Notes: generated from the letters alone by a model not told the origin. A stretch of DNA of 64,000 nucleotides from Shewanella subflava (GCF_025971955.1 NZ_JAPDMX010000018.1:28818-92817), one strand, 5' to 3'. Numbered from the stretch's first letter, positions 9,352 to 20,400 are shown. A program made the numbers and translations.

Positions 9352-9384
9352 AAACAAAAACAGGCGACAATAAATGCCGCCTGT
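9352..9384 (-). terminator. Terminator/attenuator between acpP and fabF
   Basis: On the minus strand ACAGGCG (9378-9384 reversed) pairs with CGCCTGT (9360-9366 reversed) around an 11-nt loop and is followed by TTTTTG. It lies 17 bp after the acpP stop codon and would let the abundant acpP transcript end before fabF. Confidence 0.75.
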
Positions 9385-9400
9385 CTCTGTGAATTCTGGA

Positions 9401-9634
9401 TTACTGATTCTTAGAAACGTAATCGATCGCTGCTTGAACAGTAGTGATCTTTTCAGCTTCTTCATCAGGGATCTCGGTATCAAACTCTTCTTCTAGAGCC
9501 ATAACCAATTCAACGGTGTCCAGAGAATCGGCACCTAAATCGTCCACGAAAGAAGCAGCTGGTTTAACGTCTTCTTCTTTAACGCCTAGTTGCTCAATGA
9601 TGATTTTCTTTACACGTTCTTCGATGTTGCTCAT
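9401..9634 (-). CDS. acpP: Acyl carrier protein
   Basis: A 77-residue, very acidic protein almost identical in pattern to E. coli AcpP. S37 in [18 protein letters not shown] is the 4'-phosphopantetheine attachment site, and helix II and III residues that dock to Fab enzymes are kept. It carries growing acyl chains to all enzymes of type II fatty-acid synthesis and to lipid A and phospholipid acyltransferases. It has its own candidate promoter (9682-9709) and terminator, which suits its high abundance. Confidence 0.99.
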   Translation of the reverse strand: MSNIEERVKKIIIEQLGVKEEDVKPAASFVDDLGADSLDTVELVMALEEEFDTEIPDEEAEKITTVQAAIDYVSKNQ

Positions 9635-9681
9635 TAGTTCTCTTTCCTATTCAAATTACGCACTTGCGTAAGATTGCGAGT

Positions 9682-9709
9682 AGTTTATTCGATTTAGATA
9701 ACATTGCAA
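9682..9709 (-). promoter_or_regulatory. Candidate acpP promoter
   Basis: On the minus strand TTGCAA (9704-9709) and TAAACT (9682-9687) are spaced by 16 bp, about 50 nt upstream of the acpP ATG. A hairpin TTTGTGG/CCACAAA (9718-9736) just upstream may reduce read-through from fabG, though it lacks a good T-run. Confidence 0.45.
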
Positions 9710-9797
9710 GCTTAGATTTTGTGGTCTAACCACAAAGATTTAAATCTACACTGTTTCTAACTCTGACTCAAATGAAGGTAGTTTCCTACCAATCGCT

Positions 9798-10544
9798 TTA
9801 AACCATGTACATTCCGCCATTCACATGCAATGTTTCGCCTGTGATGTAAGCGGCTGAATCTGAGGCCAAAAACAATACTGCATTGGCAATTTCTTGCGCC
9901 TGCCCTAAACGTTCCATCGGAACTTGCGACATAATAGCTTGTTGTTGCTCTGGTGTCAGCTCATCAGTCATATCTGTTTGGATAAAACCGGGAGCAATAG
10001 CATTCACTGTTATTTGACGAGATGCAACCTCTCTTGCAAGAGATTTAGTAAAACCTATTAAACCCGCTTTAGCAGCTGAATAATTTACTTGACCTGCATT
10101 TCCCATCGTGCCTACGACTGAACCGATACTGATGATACGTCCAAAACGCTTTTTCATCATAGATCGCATTACTGGCTTAGACAATTTAAATAATGAAGTC
10201 AGGTTAGTGTCAATAATATCTTGCCACTCATCATCTTTCATTCGCATTAATAAATTATCACGTGTGATACCTGCATTATTCACGAGAATATCAACATCGC
10301 CAGCTTTTTCTTTGATCTGGCTATATAAATTGGCAACTGATTCGCTATCTGTGACGTTCAGCACAAGTCCGAAACCTTTATCACCTAGGTAATCCTGAAT
10401 CGCTGCAGCACCTTTTTCACTGGTTGCTGTACCTACAACAACCGCACCGGCTTGGACTAAAGTTTCCGCAATTGCGCGGCCAATGCCACGGCTAGCGCCG
10501 GTAACAAGGGCAACTTTGCCCTCTAAATTAAAACTAATGCTCAT
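9798..10544 (-). CDS. fabG: 3-oxoacyl-ACP reductase
   Basis: A 248-residue classical short-chain dehydrogenase. The NADP-binding motif is TGASRGIG (15-22), followed by NNAG (89-92), S142 and the catalytic Y155-x3-K159 (YSAAK). It reduces beta-ketoacyl-ACP to beta-hydroxyacyl-ACP with NADPH, the first reduction in each elongation cycle. It follows fabD by 9 bp, so both are one transcription unit with fabH and plsX upstream. Confidence 0.97.
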   Translation of the reverse strand: MSISFNLEGKVALVTGASRGIGRAIAETLVQAGAVVVGTATSEKGAAAIQDYLGDKGFGLVLNVTDSESVANLYSQIKEKAGDVDILVNNAGITRDNLLMRMKDDEWQDIIDTNLTSLFKLSKPVMRSMMKKRFGRIISIGSVVGTMGNAGQVNYSAAKAGLIGFTKSLAREVASRQITVNAIAPGFIQTDMTDELTPEQQQAIMSQVPMERLGQAQEIANAVLFLASDSAAYITGETLHVNGGMYMV

Positions 10545-10553
10545 TATTCTTCC

Positions 10554-11480
10554 TTACTCAGTTAATGCTGCCAATGACGCAACATCATTGACGGCTTGGG
10601 CTGAAACGGCTTTATTGATACGTTTTGTTAAACCAGTTAACACTTTTCCTGGTCCCATCTCAACGAGTTGGTTAATTCCCTGTTCAGCCATAAACGAGAC
10701 CGTTTCACTCCAGCGAACAGGACAATACAACTGGCGCACTAGCGCATCTTTAATTTCTTGACTATCGGTTGGCATAGCCACATCAACGTTATTTATGACC
10801 TTGATTACAGGCGCTGAAAAGGTGATATTGGCTAATGCTTGGGCGAGTTTATCTGCAGCAGGTTTCATTAACGCACAATGCGAAGGGACACTAACAGGTA
10901 AGGCTACTGCCATTTTGGCACCCGCAGCTTTACACGCCGCAGCTGCACGTTCAACAGCATTTTTCTCGCCGGCTATGACCACTTGTCCAGGGCTATTGTA
11001 GTTAACTGGACTGACAACATCGCCCTGAGCAGATTCTTCACATGCTTTAGCAATACCGTCATTGTCTAAACCAATAATGGCATACATAGCACCAGTGCCT
11101 GCTGGCACAGCTTGTTGCATTAATTGACCTCTAAGTTCAACTAATTTAACCGCATCTTTAAAATCAATAACACCTGCGCACACAAGTGCTGAATACTCAC
11201 CCAAGCTATGGCCTGCTAACAACGCTGGTGCAGGCTTACCACTAGCTTGATATGCGCGCCAAATAGCGACACTAGCAGATAATAAAGCGGGTTGGGTTTT
11301 ATCTGTTTCATTTAACGATTCAACTGGCCCATCTTGTATAAGGGTCCATAAATCATAGCCAAGCACTTCTGAGGCTTCGGCGAACGTTTGTGAAACCACA
11401 GTATGCTCTTGTGCTAAATCAGCTAACATGCCAATCGCTTGAGAACCTTGACCGGGAAAAACAAAAGCCACATTTTCCAT
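10554..11480 (-). CDS. fabD: Malonyl-CoA:ACP transacylase
   Basis: A 308-residue acyltransferase. FPGQGSQ (8-14) is the N-terminal family motif and S92 in GHSLGEYSAL is the nucleophile, with the malonyl-binding Arg expected in the QLMQQAV/GAM region and the catalytic His in PSHCALM. It moves malonyl groups from CoA to AcpP, supplying the extender for FabH and FabF. It lies 30 bp downstream of fabH and 9 bp upstream of fabG. Confidence 0.97.
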   Translation of the reverse strand: MENVAFVFPGQGSQAIGMLADLAQEHTVVSQTFAEASEVLGYDLWTLIQDGPVESLNETDKTQPALLSASVAIWRAYQASGKPAPALLAGHSLGEYSALVCAGVIDFKDAVKLVELRGQLMQQAVPAGTGAMYAIIGLDNDGIAKACEESAQGDVVSPVNYNSPGQVVIAGEKNAVERAAAACKAAGAKMAVALPVSVPSHCALMKPAADKLAQALANITFSAPVIKVINNVDVAMPTDSQEIKDALVRQLYCPVRWSETVSFMAEQGINQLVEMGPGKVLTGLTKRINKAVSAQAVNDVASLAALTE

Positions 11481-11510
11481 GTTTAATTACCTGTTATTAA
11501 ATAAAATGAA

Positions 11511-12470
11511 TTAGAAACGCACTAACGCACTGCCCCAAGCAAATCCTGCTCCGAAGGCTTCTAAAAGTAACAATTGACCACGCTGAATTCGGCCATCACG
11601 AACCGCCTCATCTAAAGCAATTGGAACAGAGGCTGCTGAAGTATTGCCGTGTCTTGCTAAAGTTAATACCACCTTATCTAAACTCATATCGAGCTTTTTA
11701 GCCGTGGCATTTATAATTCTATAGTTGGCTTGATGCGGCACTAACCAATCAATTTCAGATTTATCAACATTATTGATTCTAAGCGTTTCTGTAACGACGT
11801 TCGATAATTGCGTCACCGCAACCTTAAATACATCATTGCCTTTCATGGTCATATAACCCACAGCTTCTGAAGATTCATTAGCCCTTGGTGGAAATGAACA
11901 TTTTAGTAAATCACCTTGGCTACCGTCCGCATAGATGTGGGTGTTAATAATGCCAGGTGTTTCACTTTCGCCGATCACCACTGCACCTGCACCGTCACCA
12001 AATAGAATCACTGTAGAACGATCATCAGGTTCACAAAGTCGAGATAACACATCGGCGCCGACAACCAATACTTTTTTGGCTGCACCTGTTTTAACAAATT
12101 GATCCGCTACCGATAACGCATAAACAAAACCTGAACATGCTGCTGCAATATCAAAAGCAGGTATTTGTTTAATGCCTAACATGGCTTGAATTTCACATGC
12201 CGCAGCAGGAAAAGCATTCGGTGCACTGGTGGTACCACACACAATCATATCCAATTCAGAGGGGTCAATGCCGGCCATTTCGATAGCTTTCAACGCGGCT
12301 TGATAGCCCATGGTGGATACTGATTCATCTGTGGCGGCAATGCGACGCTCTGAAATACCAGTACGGTCTTTAATCCATTGGTCAGTGGTTTCGACCATTT
12401 TTTCTAAATCTTGATTGCTGCGCACTTGCACAGGCAGATAACTGCCTGTTCCGAGAATTTTTGTATGCAT
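11511..12470 (-). CDS. fabH: Beta-ketoacyl-ACP synthase III
   Basis: A 319-residue initiation condensing enzyme. The catalytic triad is visible: C112 ([11 protein letters not shown]), His in VPHQANYRI and Asn in HGNTSAAS. It condenses acetyl-CoA (or other short acyl-CoA starters) with malonyl-ACP, which starts fatty-acid synthesis. It starts 9 bp after the plsX stop codon, the classic plsX-fabH pair. Branched- versus straight-chain preference cannot be judged from these motifs alone. Confidence 0.97.
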   Translation of the reverse strand: MHTKILGTGSYLPVQVRSNQDLEKMVETTDQWIKDRTGISERRIAATDESVSTMGYQAALKAIEMAGIDPSELDMIVCGTTSAPNAFPAAACEIQAMLGIKQIPAFDIAAACSGFVYALSVADQFVKTGAAKKVLVVGADVLSRLCEPDDRSTVILFGDGAGAVVIGESETPGIINTHIYADGSQGDLLKCSFPPRANESSEAVGYMTMKGNDVFKVAVTQLSNVVTETLRINNVDKSEIDWLVPHQANYRIINATAKKLDMSLDKVVLTLARHGNTSAASVPIALDEAVRDGRIQRGQLLLLEAFGAGFAWGSALVRF

Positions 12471-12479
12471 ATAATGAGA

Positions 12480-13508
12480 TCAGCTATTGATGTCTAAAAG
12501 AATCGACTCTAAACGATCATTGATCATTTCAGGGAGACGACGTTTCGCTTCAGTTGCTGCTAAATTAATGGCTTGTAAATAGGCAGCTTCATCAGCGTTT
12601 CCATGACTCTTTACTACTATTCCGCGCAATCCTATCAGACTTGCACCGTTATAGTGGTCGGGGTTCATCTTACTGAGTACAGCTTGAATGCGTGGCGCGA
12701 TGAGTTTGGACATTAAACGGACGAATAGGCCACTATTTAAACCCCGTTTCAATTGGTGAACCAAAAGCTTAGCAATGCCTTCTGAGGTTTTTAAGGTAAT
12801 ATTACCCACAAAACCATCACATACGATGACATCTAAATTACCCGTGTAGATTTCGTCACCTTCAACAAAACCGACATAATTAACCTGCTCGGTGTGCTGC
12901 AAGATTTGACCCGCTTGCTGCACTTGATCATTGCCTTTTATTTCTTCAATACCTACATTGAGCAATGCTACTTTTGGACGGGCTTTTTTATGTACGGCTT
13001 CACATAACACTGAACCCATAACCGCAAATTGGAATAAGGTTTCCGAATCGCAAGCCACGTTAGCACCCAAATCTAATAAATAAACAGGTTTTCCCGTAAC
13101 CGTCGGTAAACACGTGACTAATGCAGGACGGTCAATACCCGGTAAGGTTTTGAGCAACACCTTAGCCATGGCCATTAACGCACCTGTATTGCCAGCACTG
13201 ATACACGCAGCGGCTTTTCCATCTCGAACTTGTTCTAACGCAATACGCATTGAACTATTTTTTCGCGTACGCAAAGCATGCACAGGCCTATCGCCCATGG
13301 TCACCACTTCAGTGGTATGGATCCGCTCAATGCGTTTTAAAATGGAAGGTTCAGCTAATGAAAGTAAAGGTTCAATATCAGCTTGGTTGCCAATAAGGAT
13401 TATTTGAATTGAAGGATTAGACTTCAGTGCCTGCAAGGCTGCAGGCACTGTGACGTGGGGACCATGATCACCCCCCATCGCATCTAACGCAAGCGTCAGA
13501 TTCGTCAT
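12480..13508 (-). CDS. plsX: Phosphate acyltransferase PlsX
   Basis: A 342-residue protein with the typical start [12 protein letters not shown] and internal motifs [11 protein letters not shown] and [13 protein letters not shown]. PlsX makes acyl-phosphate from acyl-ACP for PlsY and so links fatty-acid synthesis with phospholipid synthesis at the membrane. It sits between rpmF and fabH as in many proteobacteria, with 15 bp between the rpmF stop and the plsX ATG. Confidence 0.96.
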   Translation of the reverse strand: MTNLTLALDAMGGDHGPHVTVPAALQALKSNPSIQIILIGNQADIEPLLSLAEPSILKRIERIHTTEVVTMGDRPVHALRTRKNSSMRIALEQVRDGKAAACISAGNTGALMAMAKVLLKTLPGIDRPALVTCLPTVTGKPVYLLDLGANVACDSETLFQFAVMGSVLCEAVHKKARPKVALLNVGIEEIKGNDQVQQAGQILQHTEQVNYVGFVEGDEIYTGNLDVIVCDGFVGNITLKTSEGIAKLLVHQLKRGLNSGLFVRLMSKLIAPRIQAVLSKMNPDHYNGASLIGLRGIVVKSHGNADEAAYLQAINLAATEAKRRLPEMINDRLESILLDINS

Positions 13509-13523
13509 CAGGTTGTCAACAAA

Positions 13524-13694
13524 TTACTTGTTGATAACCTTTTTACCGCGGTAGAAACCATCAGCAGTCACGTTGTGACGTAGATGTAATTCACCGCTAG
13601 TAGCGTCTACTGATAATTGAGCAGTGCTCAAAGAATCATGTGAACGGCGCATTCCGCGCTTTGAACGAGATTTTTTATTCTGTTGTACAGCCAT
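13524..13694 (-). CDS. rpmF: 50S ribosomal protein L32
   Basis: A short gene of 56 codons on the minus strand, starting at the ATG at 13694. The product begins [20 protein letters not shown] and ends [10 protein letters not shown], the usual L32 pattern: basic N-terminal tail ([14 protein letters not shown]) and a conserved HLRHNVT segment. It is of the form without the four zinc cysteines, as in other gammaproteobacteria. AGGAGAC precedes the start. It lies 18 bp after yceD and 15 bp before plsX, the conserved yceD-rpmF-plsX order that couples ribosome and lipid synthesis. Confidence 0.97.
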   Translation of the reverse strand: MAVQQNKKSRSKRGMRRSHDSLSTAQLSVDATSGELHLRHNVTADGFYRGKKVINK

Positions 13695-13712
13695 TTGACT
13701 TGTCTCCTACGA

Positions 13713-14237
13713 TTACTTGCTCTTCAGTTTTTCTAACACTGCAAACGGATTTGGACGCTCCTCATGAGCGGGGTCGATCTCGCCTACAACTATGTCTTTT
13801 GATCCCGAACTGCAATCAGTATCTTCATGCATAGGGATAATCGGCATAGCGACTATCAATTCATCTTCAATCAATTGATGCAGACGTACTTCACCAATTT
13901 CATTACACTCAATTGGATCATACGCATCCGGGAGCTCATCGATTTCTGTTTCATTCTTACAAGGACTGAAACAAAAGTCGACCGTAACCTCAGTAGCATA
14001 TTGTGTCATGCAACGTTGACATAGCAGAGTGAGCTCCGTCACAGCCTTCCCGCGAAGGTAGACTATCCCCTGTAAGTCGACACCACATTCCAACGACACA
14101 ACTACGTCGGAACAGTCGCCGGCACATAACTCATTTAATCGCTTATTGTTACTGCTAGGAACAATGCCTTCATAACGAAGGCCGCTACTCGCAGCACGAA
14201 AAGGATCAATTGAAACCGGTATCTTTACTGTTTGCAT
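13713..14237 (-). CDS. yceD: YceD family (DUF177) protein, 23S rRNA accumulation
   Basis: A 174-residue protein of the DUF177 family. It shows the Cys-rich core LLCQRCMTQYATEVTVDFCFSPC-like region around 93-115 and an acidic second half ending HEERPNPFAVLEKLKSK, the usual C-terminal motif (NPFAxL). The family is needed for normal accumulation of 23S rRNA in bacteria and plants; the mechanism is not settled. It is the first gene of the rpmF-plsX-fab cluster here. Confidence 0.93.
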   Translation of the reverse strand: MQTVKIPVSIDPFRAASSGLRYEGIVPSSNNKRLNELCAGDCSDVVVSLECGVDLQGIVYLRGKAVTELTLLCQRCMTQYATEVTVDFCFSPCKNETEIDELPDAYDPIECNEIGEVRLHQLIEDELIVAMPIIPMHEDTDCSSGSKDIVVGEIDPAHEERPNPFAVLEKLKSK

Positions 14238-14472
14238 AAGGCGCGCATATTATAGTTTGAAAACGCTGGAGTCAAAGAAAATTTCTGCAAAAAGCAGTTA
14301 AACCAACCCGAAGGTACGTTTAAGTTCTCAATTACTGCCAACATTGAATTTGAATGATGGCAAATTTTACCGAACAGTCCCAATAGACACAAGCATTTAC
14401 AGTGCTAATTTCGCCCATTTAAACGATTAATGTTAAACTTTGCGCCACCAAAGACTTGTTAGATAAGAATTC

Positions 14473-15084
14473 ATGTCAAAATCCTTAGTACTTGCCTCAA
14501 CATCTATCTATCGCCAACAATTATTAGCAAAATTAAACCGCCCTTTTATATCGGTTAATCCCAATATAGATGAATCGCCGATACAGGGCGAAACAGCAAT
14601 ACAACTTGTTGAACGCCTTGCCCAGCTAAAGGCATTAGCGGGAAGTCAGTTAATTGAAGACAATAGCGATAAAGAAAGCCAATGTGTTGTTATTGGCTCC
14701 GATCAAGTTGCCATGATTAACGGTGAAATTATTGGCAAACCCCATACAGAGGCTAATGCCATTAAGCAATTGCAGTTAGCCTCGGGACAGGCTATCACCT
14801 TTTACACAGGCCTTGCTGTTTATTGTCCAACAACAAAATCGATGCACAGTTGTGTCGAACCTTTTACAGTGCATTTTAGGCAGTTAACTGACAAACAAAT
14901 TCATTACTACGTCAAAACAGAACAACCGCTTTACTGCGCAGGAAGTTTTAAAAGTGAAGGTTTAGGTATTGCGTTATTTGACAAACTTGAAGGCGATGAC
15001 CCCAATACACTGATTGGCCTGCCATTGATTAAGTTGATTAATCTGTTGGCTTTGCATCAGGTAGAGGTATTAGCGCAAGAGTAG
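14473..15084 (+). CDS. Maf-like nucleotide pyrophosphatase
   Basis: A 203-residue Maf/HAM1-superfamily protein. [12 protein letters not shown] at the start is the Maf signature (usually LASxSxxR), followed by the ESP and IGSDQVA motifs with the catalytic Asp, and the [13 protein letters not shown] segment. Maf proteins hydrolyse non-canonical or modified NTPs; its place opposite yceD-rpmF suggests the YceF branch (7-methyl-GTP pyrophosphatase), which lies next to yceD-rpmF in E. coli. It is transcribed divergently from yceD. Confidence 0.88.
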   Translation: MSKSLVLASTSIYRQQLLAKLNRPFISVNPNIDESPIQGETAIQLVERLAQLKALAGSQLIEDNSDKESQCVVIGSDQVAMINGEIIGKPHTEANAIKQLQLASGQAITFYTGLAVYCPTTKSMHSCVEPFTVHFRQLTDKQIHYYVKTEQPLYCAGSFKSEGLGIALFDKLEGDDPNTLIGLPLIKLINLLALHQVEVLAQE

Positions 15085-15124
15085 TTTATTAGCTATTGCA
15101 TGCGCCTTGATATGAAGGCGCAAT

Positions 15125-15772
15125 TTAAAGATGAAAAGCGAGTTTATTAACATTATCAACAATAGCTAATGGATTCGCGGTTTGTAACTGCTCAACTAAA
15201 TTCGCACCGTAGCTCACTCCGATGGCGGCTACACCTGCATTATTAGCCATATTTAAATCGTGTACTGAATCACCAATCATCACCGCGCGATGTGCCGGTA
15301 CATTAAACTCAGATAACAAAGAATGAATCATTAAAGGATCGGGTTTACTTCTTGTTTCATCAGCGCAACGGCTTGCCGCAAAATAATGCCCAACACCGCT
15401 TTCTACTAGCACTCGGTCTAACCCTTGACGTCCTTTACCTGTGGCTATCGCTAACATGTAGCCGCTATTTGAAAGCTGCTGCAAAAGTGACTCGCTACCA
15501 TCAAATAAAGGACTCTTCGACTTTGACGACAAAAAGTGCTGCCGATACCGCTCAACAATCTCATCGTGGCGATGGGAAATATCGCCAAACAAAAGATGCA
15601 AAATGTTGGGCAATGACAAACCAATCAAATCTCTGATCGCACGTTCACTTGGAATATTAATTGCCAAATCATCCGCAGCGGCCTGCATGCAACTGACAAT
15701 GGCACCAATGGAATCCATTAAAGTACCATCCCAATCAAAAATGACTAAATCATATTTGTTTTGTAATGCCAT
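15125..15772 (-). CDS. HAD-family hydrolase (phosphoglycolate phosphatase-like)
   Basis: A HAD phosphatase with motif I DWDGTLMDS, motif II ATGKGRQGLD, and motifs III/IV with KPDP and IGDSVHDLNMANNAG, plus a helical cap between motifs I and II. I take the ATG at 15772 (215 aa); a TTG at 15799 adds nine residues and cannot be excluded. These enzymes dephosphorylate small metabolites; the real substrate is unknown. It follows rluC closely, an arrangement common in gammaproteobacteria. Confidence 0.9.
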   Translation of the reverse strand: MALQNKYDLVIFDWDGTLMDSIGAIVSCMQAAADDLAINIPSERAIRDLIGLSLPNILHLLFGDISHRHDEIVERYRQHFLSSKSKSPLFDGSESLLQQLSNSGYMLAIATGKGRQGLDRVLVESGVGHYFAASRCADETRSKPDPLMIHSLLSEFNVPAHRAVMIGDSVHDLNMANNAGVAAIGVSYGANLVEQLQTANPLAIVDNVNKLAFHL

Positions 15773-15814
15773 AGGGTGACTTAAAAATGACCAGTTCAAT
15801 TATTGTGAAAACCA

Positions 15815-16771
15815 TTACACTTTTTTAAGTCTATTTAAAGTGTTAACAAGCACATCATCAAGTGGTGCAGTAACTTGCATCGTGGTGTTTGTTTCTGGAT
15901 GAGTAAACTTCAACTCAGCTGCATGCAAAAATAAACGGTCTAAACCAATTGCGCGCATACTGTCATCAAACTTTTGTTCACTGTATTTATCATCACAGGC
16001 AATAGCATGCCCTGCAAATTGACAGTGAACACGGATTTGATGAGTACGGCCTGTCACGGGGCTCGCTTTCACTAAAGTCGCACCGTCAAAACGCTGTATA
16101 ATCTTGTAACGAGTTTCTGACTCTTTGCCTTCCGCGTTAACTCTAACAATACGCTCACCCGATTTTAAGGTGATTTTTAATAACGGTGCTTTGATGACTT
16201 TATCTTTAGCCTGCCAATCGCCTCTGACTAACGCCATATAATCTTTTTGCATTGTTTTACTGCGGAGCTGCTCATGCAAATGTTTCAAGGCACTTCTTTT
16301 TTTAGCTACGAGTAACACACCAGAGGTATCTTTATCTAGGCGATGAACTAACTCTAAAAACTTCTGTTGTGGCCGTAAGGATCTGAGCCCTTCAATCACC
16401 CCATAATCGACACCACTACCGCCATGTACCGCAATACCAGCAGGCTTATTTAAGACAATAAGATGCTTGTCTTCGTGGATAATGCGGTCCTCTAACTGCG
16501 ACACCCGCGATAAATTTGCAGAAGGTGCTGTGCGATAATCCTTTTCTGCCACTCTGACAGGAGGAATGCGAACAACGTCATCAATTTGCAGCTTATATTC
16601 TGGCTTGATGCGTTTTTTATTCACTCGAACCTCTCCTTTGCGCACAATTCTATAAATCATGCTTTTAGGAACGCCTTTGAGTTTAGTTAATAAAAAATTA
16701 TCGATACGTTGTTCAACATTATCTTCGTCAATAGTAACGAGTTGAACTTGGGGAGTAGTTTCAGTATTCAT
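15815..16771 (-). CDS. rluC: 23S rRNA pseudouridine synthase RluC
   Basis: A 318-residue RluA-family synthase: N-terminal S4 RNA-binding domain (about 19-80, QRIDNFLLTKLKGVPKSMIYRIVRKGEVRVN-type) and the catalytic motif HRLDKDTSG with its essential Asp. In E. coli RluC makes pseudouridine at 955, 2504 and 2580 of 23S rRNA. Length and the position opposite rne are the same as in E. coli, which supports RluC over RluD. Confidence 0.94.
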   Translation of the reverse strand: MNTETTPQVQLVTIDEDNVEQRIDNFLLTKLKGVPKSMIYRIVRKGEVRVNKKRIKPEYKLQIDDVVRIPPVRVAEKDYRTAPSANLSRVSQLEDRIIHEDKHLIVLNKPAGIAVHGGSGVDYGVIEGLRSLRPQQKFLELVHRLDKDTSGVLLVAKKRSALKHLHEQLRSKTMQKDYMALVRGDWQAKDKVIKAPLLKITLKSGERIVRVNAEGKESETRYKIIQRFDGATLVKASPVTGRTHQIRVHCQFAGHAIACDDKYSEQKFDDSMRAIGLDRLFLHAAELKFTHPETNTTMQVTAPLDDVLVNTLNRLKKV

Positions 16772-17433
16772 GATGCGCCAATTTGTGAGAACGTGGCTAT
16801 TGTAACTTATTTCAATAAAAATTGGCTATTAAAGCTGTCATTGAAAAAAGCAATTTTTGCCGGCGTTGTTCTAAGATCAAAAACAACCCCAATTTAAAAG
16901 ATTAATGGCTTTTTATTGCTGAACTTAGCTAATGTTGCTATATTTGCGCATTGGATGAGGACAAACAGTGGATAAAGTGTTCACAACCTCATGCATTAAT
17001 GAAATTCTGCGCAATTTACACATGAACTTTATCGGTAGCAAATCATTGATTTGCAAATTATAAACTTTTGAAAACGTCAAAAGCACGTGTTTATAATTAA
17101 ACCGTAAGTTTCATCTTAAAAAAATGTAAAAACTGCCTGATTTCATCGCCAAATTCGAACAATATTTTAGCTTGTTATCAAACAACCGATTCGATAAGGC
17201 ATTACTGGAAAAAGACTGATATTTATGGGGTTGGTTGCTCTGCAACGGATTCCTTGTTTTTGTAAACACTAGAAAATAAGCCATAAATTAGGCCGCGACA
17301 CGCAGAGAATGCGTCTTACAGTCGTACTGCGCGCCTAAATTGCCTGTAACAAGCCGTGAGGCTGCTAATTCTTCGCAGGCCCGTAATGCAAATAATTGTT
17401 GTTTGATGACCTTTATAGAAGAATGATGTCATC
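16772..17433. promoter_or_regulatory. rluC/rne divergent region with long rne leader
   Basis: This 662-bp gap has no gene. A good sigma70-like promoter (16916-16944) would give rne a leader of about 480 nt. The leader holds several potential hairpins, for example ACGCA-GAGAA-TGCGT (17300-17314) enclosed by AATTAGGC.../...GCGCCTAAATT (about 17286-17341), and a GGCTGC/GCAGGCC arm near 17361-17382. In E. coli the rne leader folds into structures cleaved by RNase E for autoregulation; a similar role here is inferred. Confidence 0.5.
16916..16944 (+). promoter_or_regulatory. Candidate rne promoter
   Basis: TTGCTG (16916-16921) and TATATT (16939-16944) are spaced by exactly 17 bp, about 490 bp before the rne ATG. 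Confidence 0.55.
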
Positions 17434-20400
17434 ATGAAACGTATGTTAATTAATGCAACTCAATCAGAAGAGTTGCGTGTCGCCCTAGTCGATGGACAAC
17501 AACTGTATGATCTGGATATTGAAAGCCCAGGCCATGAACAAAAAAAATCAAATATTTACAAAGGTAAAATCACCCGCGTAGAACCCTCTTTAGAAGCTGC
17601 TTTTGTTGATTATGGTGCAGATCGCCATGGTTTCCTTCCTTTAAAAGAAATTGCCCGTGAGTACTTCCCAAAAGGTTACTCCTTTCAAGGTCGCCCAAAT
17701 ATCAAAGAAGTGGTATCTGAAGGCCAGGAAGTTATCGTTCAAATCGATAAAGAAGAGCGTGGTAATAAAGGCGCTGCATTAACAACGTTTATCAGTCTTG
17801 CTGGATCTTATTTGGTGTTAATGCCAAATAATCCTCGTGCTGGCGGTATTTCTCGTCGAATCGAAGGTGATGAGCGCACAGAATTAAAAGAAGCGATTTC
17901 AGAACTGGAAGTCCCACACGGAATGGGCTTAATCGTTCGTACCGCTGGTGTTGGTAAAGAAGCAACTGAATTAAAGTGGGACTTAAAAGTACTACAGCAT
18001 CATTGGGATGCGATTCAAGAAGCGGCTCAAAGTAAACCGGCTCCGTTCTTAATTCATCAGGAAAGTAACGTCATCGTGCGTGCTATTCGTGATTATTTAC
18101 GCCGTGATGTAGGTGAAATCCTCATCGACCACCCTCGCATTTACGAAGATGCCAAGCTGCATATTGGCCTAGTTCGTCCAGATTTTGTTGAACGCGTTAA
18201 AATGTATCAATCTGAAGTGCCTTTATTCACACACTTCCAAATTGAATCTCAAATTGAATCTGCTTTCCAACGTGAAGTCCGCCTTCCTTCAGGTGGTTCA
18301 ATCGTGATTGATCCAACAGAAGCATTAACCTCTATCGATATCAACTCGGCTCGCGCCACTAAAGGCGGCGATATTGAAGAGACAGCATTGAACACTAACC
18401 TTGAAGCGGCTGACGAAATTGCCCGCCAATTACGTTTACGTGATTTAGGTGGTTTAGTGGTTATCGATTTCATCGATATGACCCCTGTACGCCATCAGCG
18501 TGAAGTTGAAAACCGCATGCGTGATGCAGTGCATCATGACAGAGCTCGCGTGCAATTAGGCCGCATTTCACGCTTTGGTTTGATGGAAATGTCACGTCAA
18601 CGCTTACGTCCTTCATTAGAAGAATCAGCGGCGCATATATGTCCGCGTTGCCAAGGCCAAGGCACTATCCGTAGTACCGAATCTTTAGCGCTGTCAATTT
18701 TGCGTTTAATGGAAGAAGAAGCCATTAAAGAGCATACCACTCAAATTGAAGCAATTGTGCCTGTTGATGTCGCAGCGTTTTTATTAAACGAAAAACGCAA
18801 AGCCATTCGCATTACAGAAGAACGTCACGAAGTTGAAGTGTACATTATTCCTGATGCACACATGCAAACGCCTGAGTACCGTGTTATCCGTCGTAAAAAC
18901 GATGATGAAATCACCGAATCAAGCTTTAAGCGTGTTGAAGCCCCTAAGTCAGAATTGTATGAGCCTCGCAAACTAGAACGCACAGCCGTTACCGAGCCCG
19001 CGTTAAAAGGTTTTGCAGCGCCACAAAAAACAGTTGAAGCGCCACAAGCCGTAAACAGTACACCTGCAGCAACGGCACCAGGATTCTTCAGCCGTATCGT
19101 TTCAGCTATCAGCGCATTCTTTAGTAGCGAAGCGACTGAAACAAAAGAAAAGCCGGTTGAGAAAAAAGCGCCACAGGATAGAAACAATGCACGTCGTAAT
19201 AACCGTCGTAATGACAGTAGCGACAATCGCAATGAAGGCCGTAACGATAACCGCCGTAAACGCACGGATAAAGATGCATCTAGTACTGAGAGCAAAAACC
19301 CACGCAGCCGTAATAAACGCAATCGTGATCAGGATGATGCTAAGCAAAGTAACAAAACTGAACAACCAGTAAAGGTCGATAATAACGATAAACGCAATGC
19401 GCCAGCAACTGCAGAGAAAACACCAAAGCAGGAAGCCGCTCGTGAGCGTCGTCAACGTCGTAACATGCGCAGAAAAGTGCGTATCGAAAACGAACAGACC
19501 CAAGATGCGGCAGCGTTAGATGTAACTCAAAATAACGATGCTAAGGTTGCCAAATCAACAACACCGGCAAAAGACACTCGTACAGAGGTTAAAGCCAAAG
19601 AAGTTGAAACTAACGCTATCGTTGAAGCAAAAACAACTGATAAAAATGATGTTGAAACAAAAGAGGCTAAACCAGCACGCAAACGTCAGCCACGTAAAGA
19701 AAAAGTGTCTGAAACTAAAACGACTGATAATGCCGAGCCAACTGATGAAAGTAATGCAGTAGAAACGACGGAACAAGCTGTTAAGGCTGACGTCGATGCG
19801 TCAACGACGGTTGCATCTACTACAGAAACTCCCAATCAGGTATCTGTAGAAGATAGCGTTAATACCACTGATACAGCTGCGGATCCAAATGAATCTGATG
19901 ATGATAAACGTGAAGGTCAACGTCGTAGCCGCCGAAGTCCTCGTCACCTACGTGCTGCTGGTCAGCGCCGTCGCCGCGATGAAGATGGCACTGCATCTGA
20001 TGCAGCTCCAGTGTTCACCCCAGTTGATGAGCTCGATAGACAGTTAACAGAAGAGCTAGCTCAATCCGCACCAGAAACTAAAGCCGCGATAGCGACTGAA
20101 AGCGATGTTGCATCTGCGCCTGTAGCAGAAACGGTTAAACCTCAAGCAGAAGTTGTTGCCGCTGACGTTGAAACTAAAGCTGTTGCAGTTGAAGCCAAAG
20201 TTGAAACTGTTTCTGCAGCTGTTGTTGAAGTTCAAACAGAGGCTAAAGTCGCAGTAGAAACCACTCCTGTTGCAGCTGAAATCATTGAAAGTGCACCCGT
20301 TGTCGATAAAGTGGAAACTAAGCCATCGACAGTAACGGCTGAGGTTGAATTACCCGTTGCAGAGCCTGCGCCGATGAAAGCAGTGGTTGAAGTTAAGGCT

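Noticed and set aside
15101..15122. Hairpin TGCGCCTT/AAGGCGCA after maf
   Set aside because: It has a good stem but no T-run on either strand, so I did not call it a terminator.
18825..19776. Long antisense frames inside the C-terminal half of rne
   Set aside because: They are mirror frames of the repetitive Arg/Ala/Glu/Lys-rich scaffold region; their products are low-complexity and rne is clearly the coding strand.
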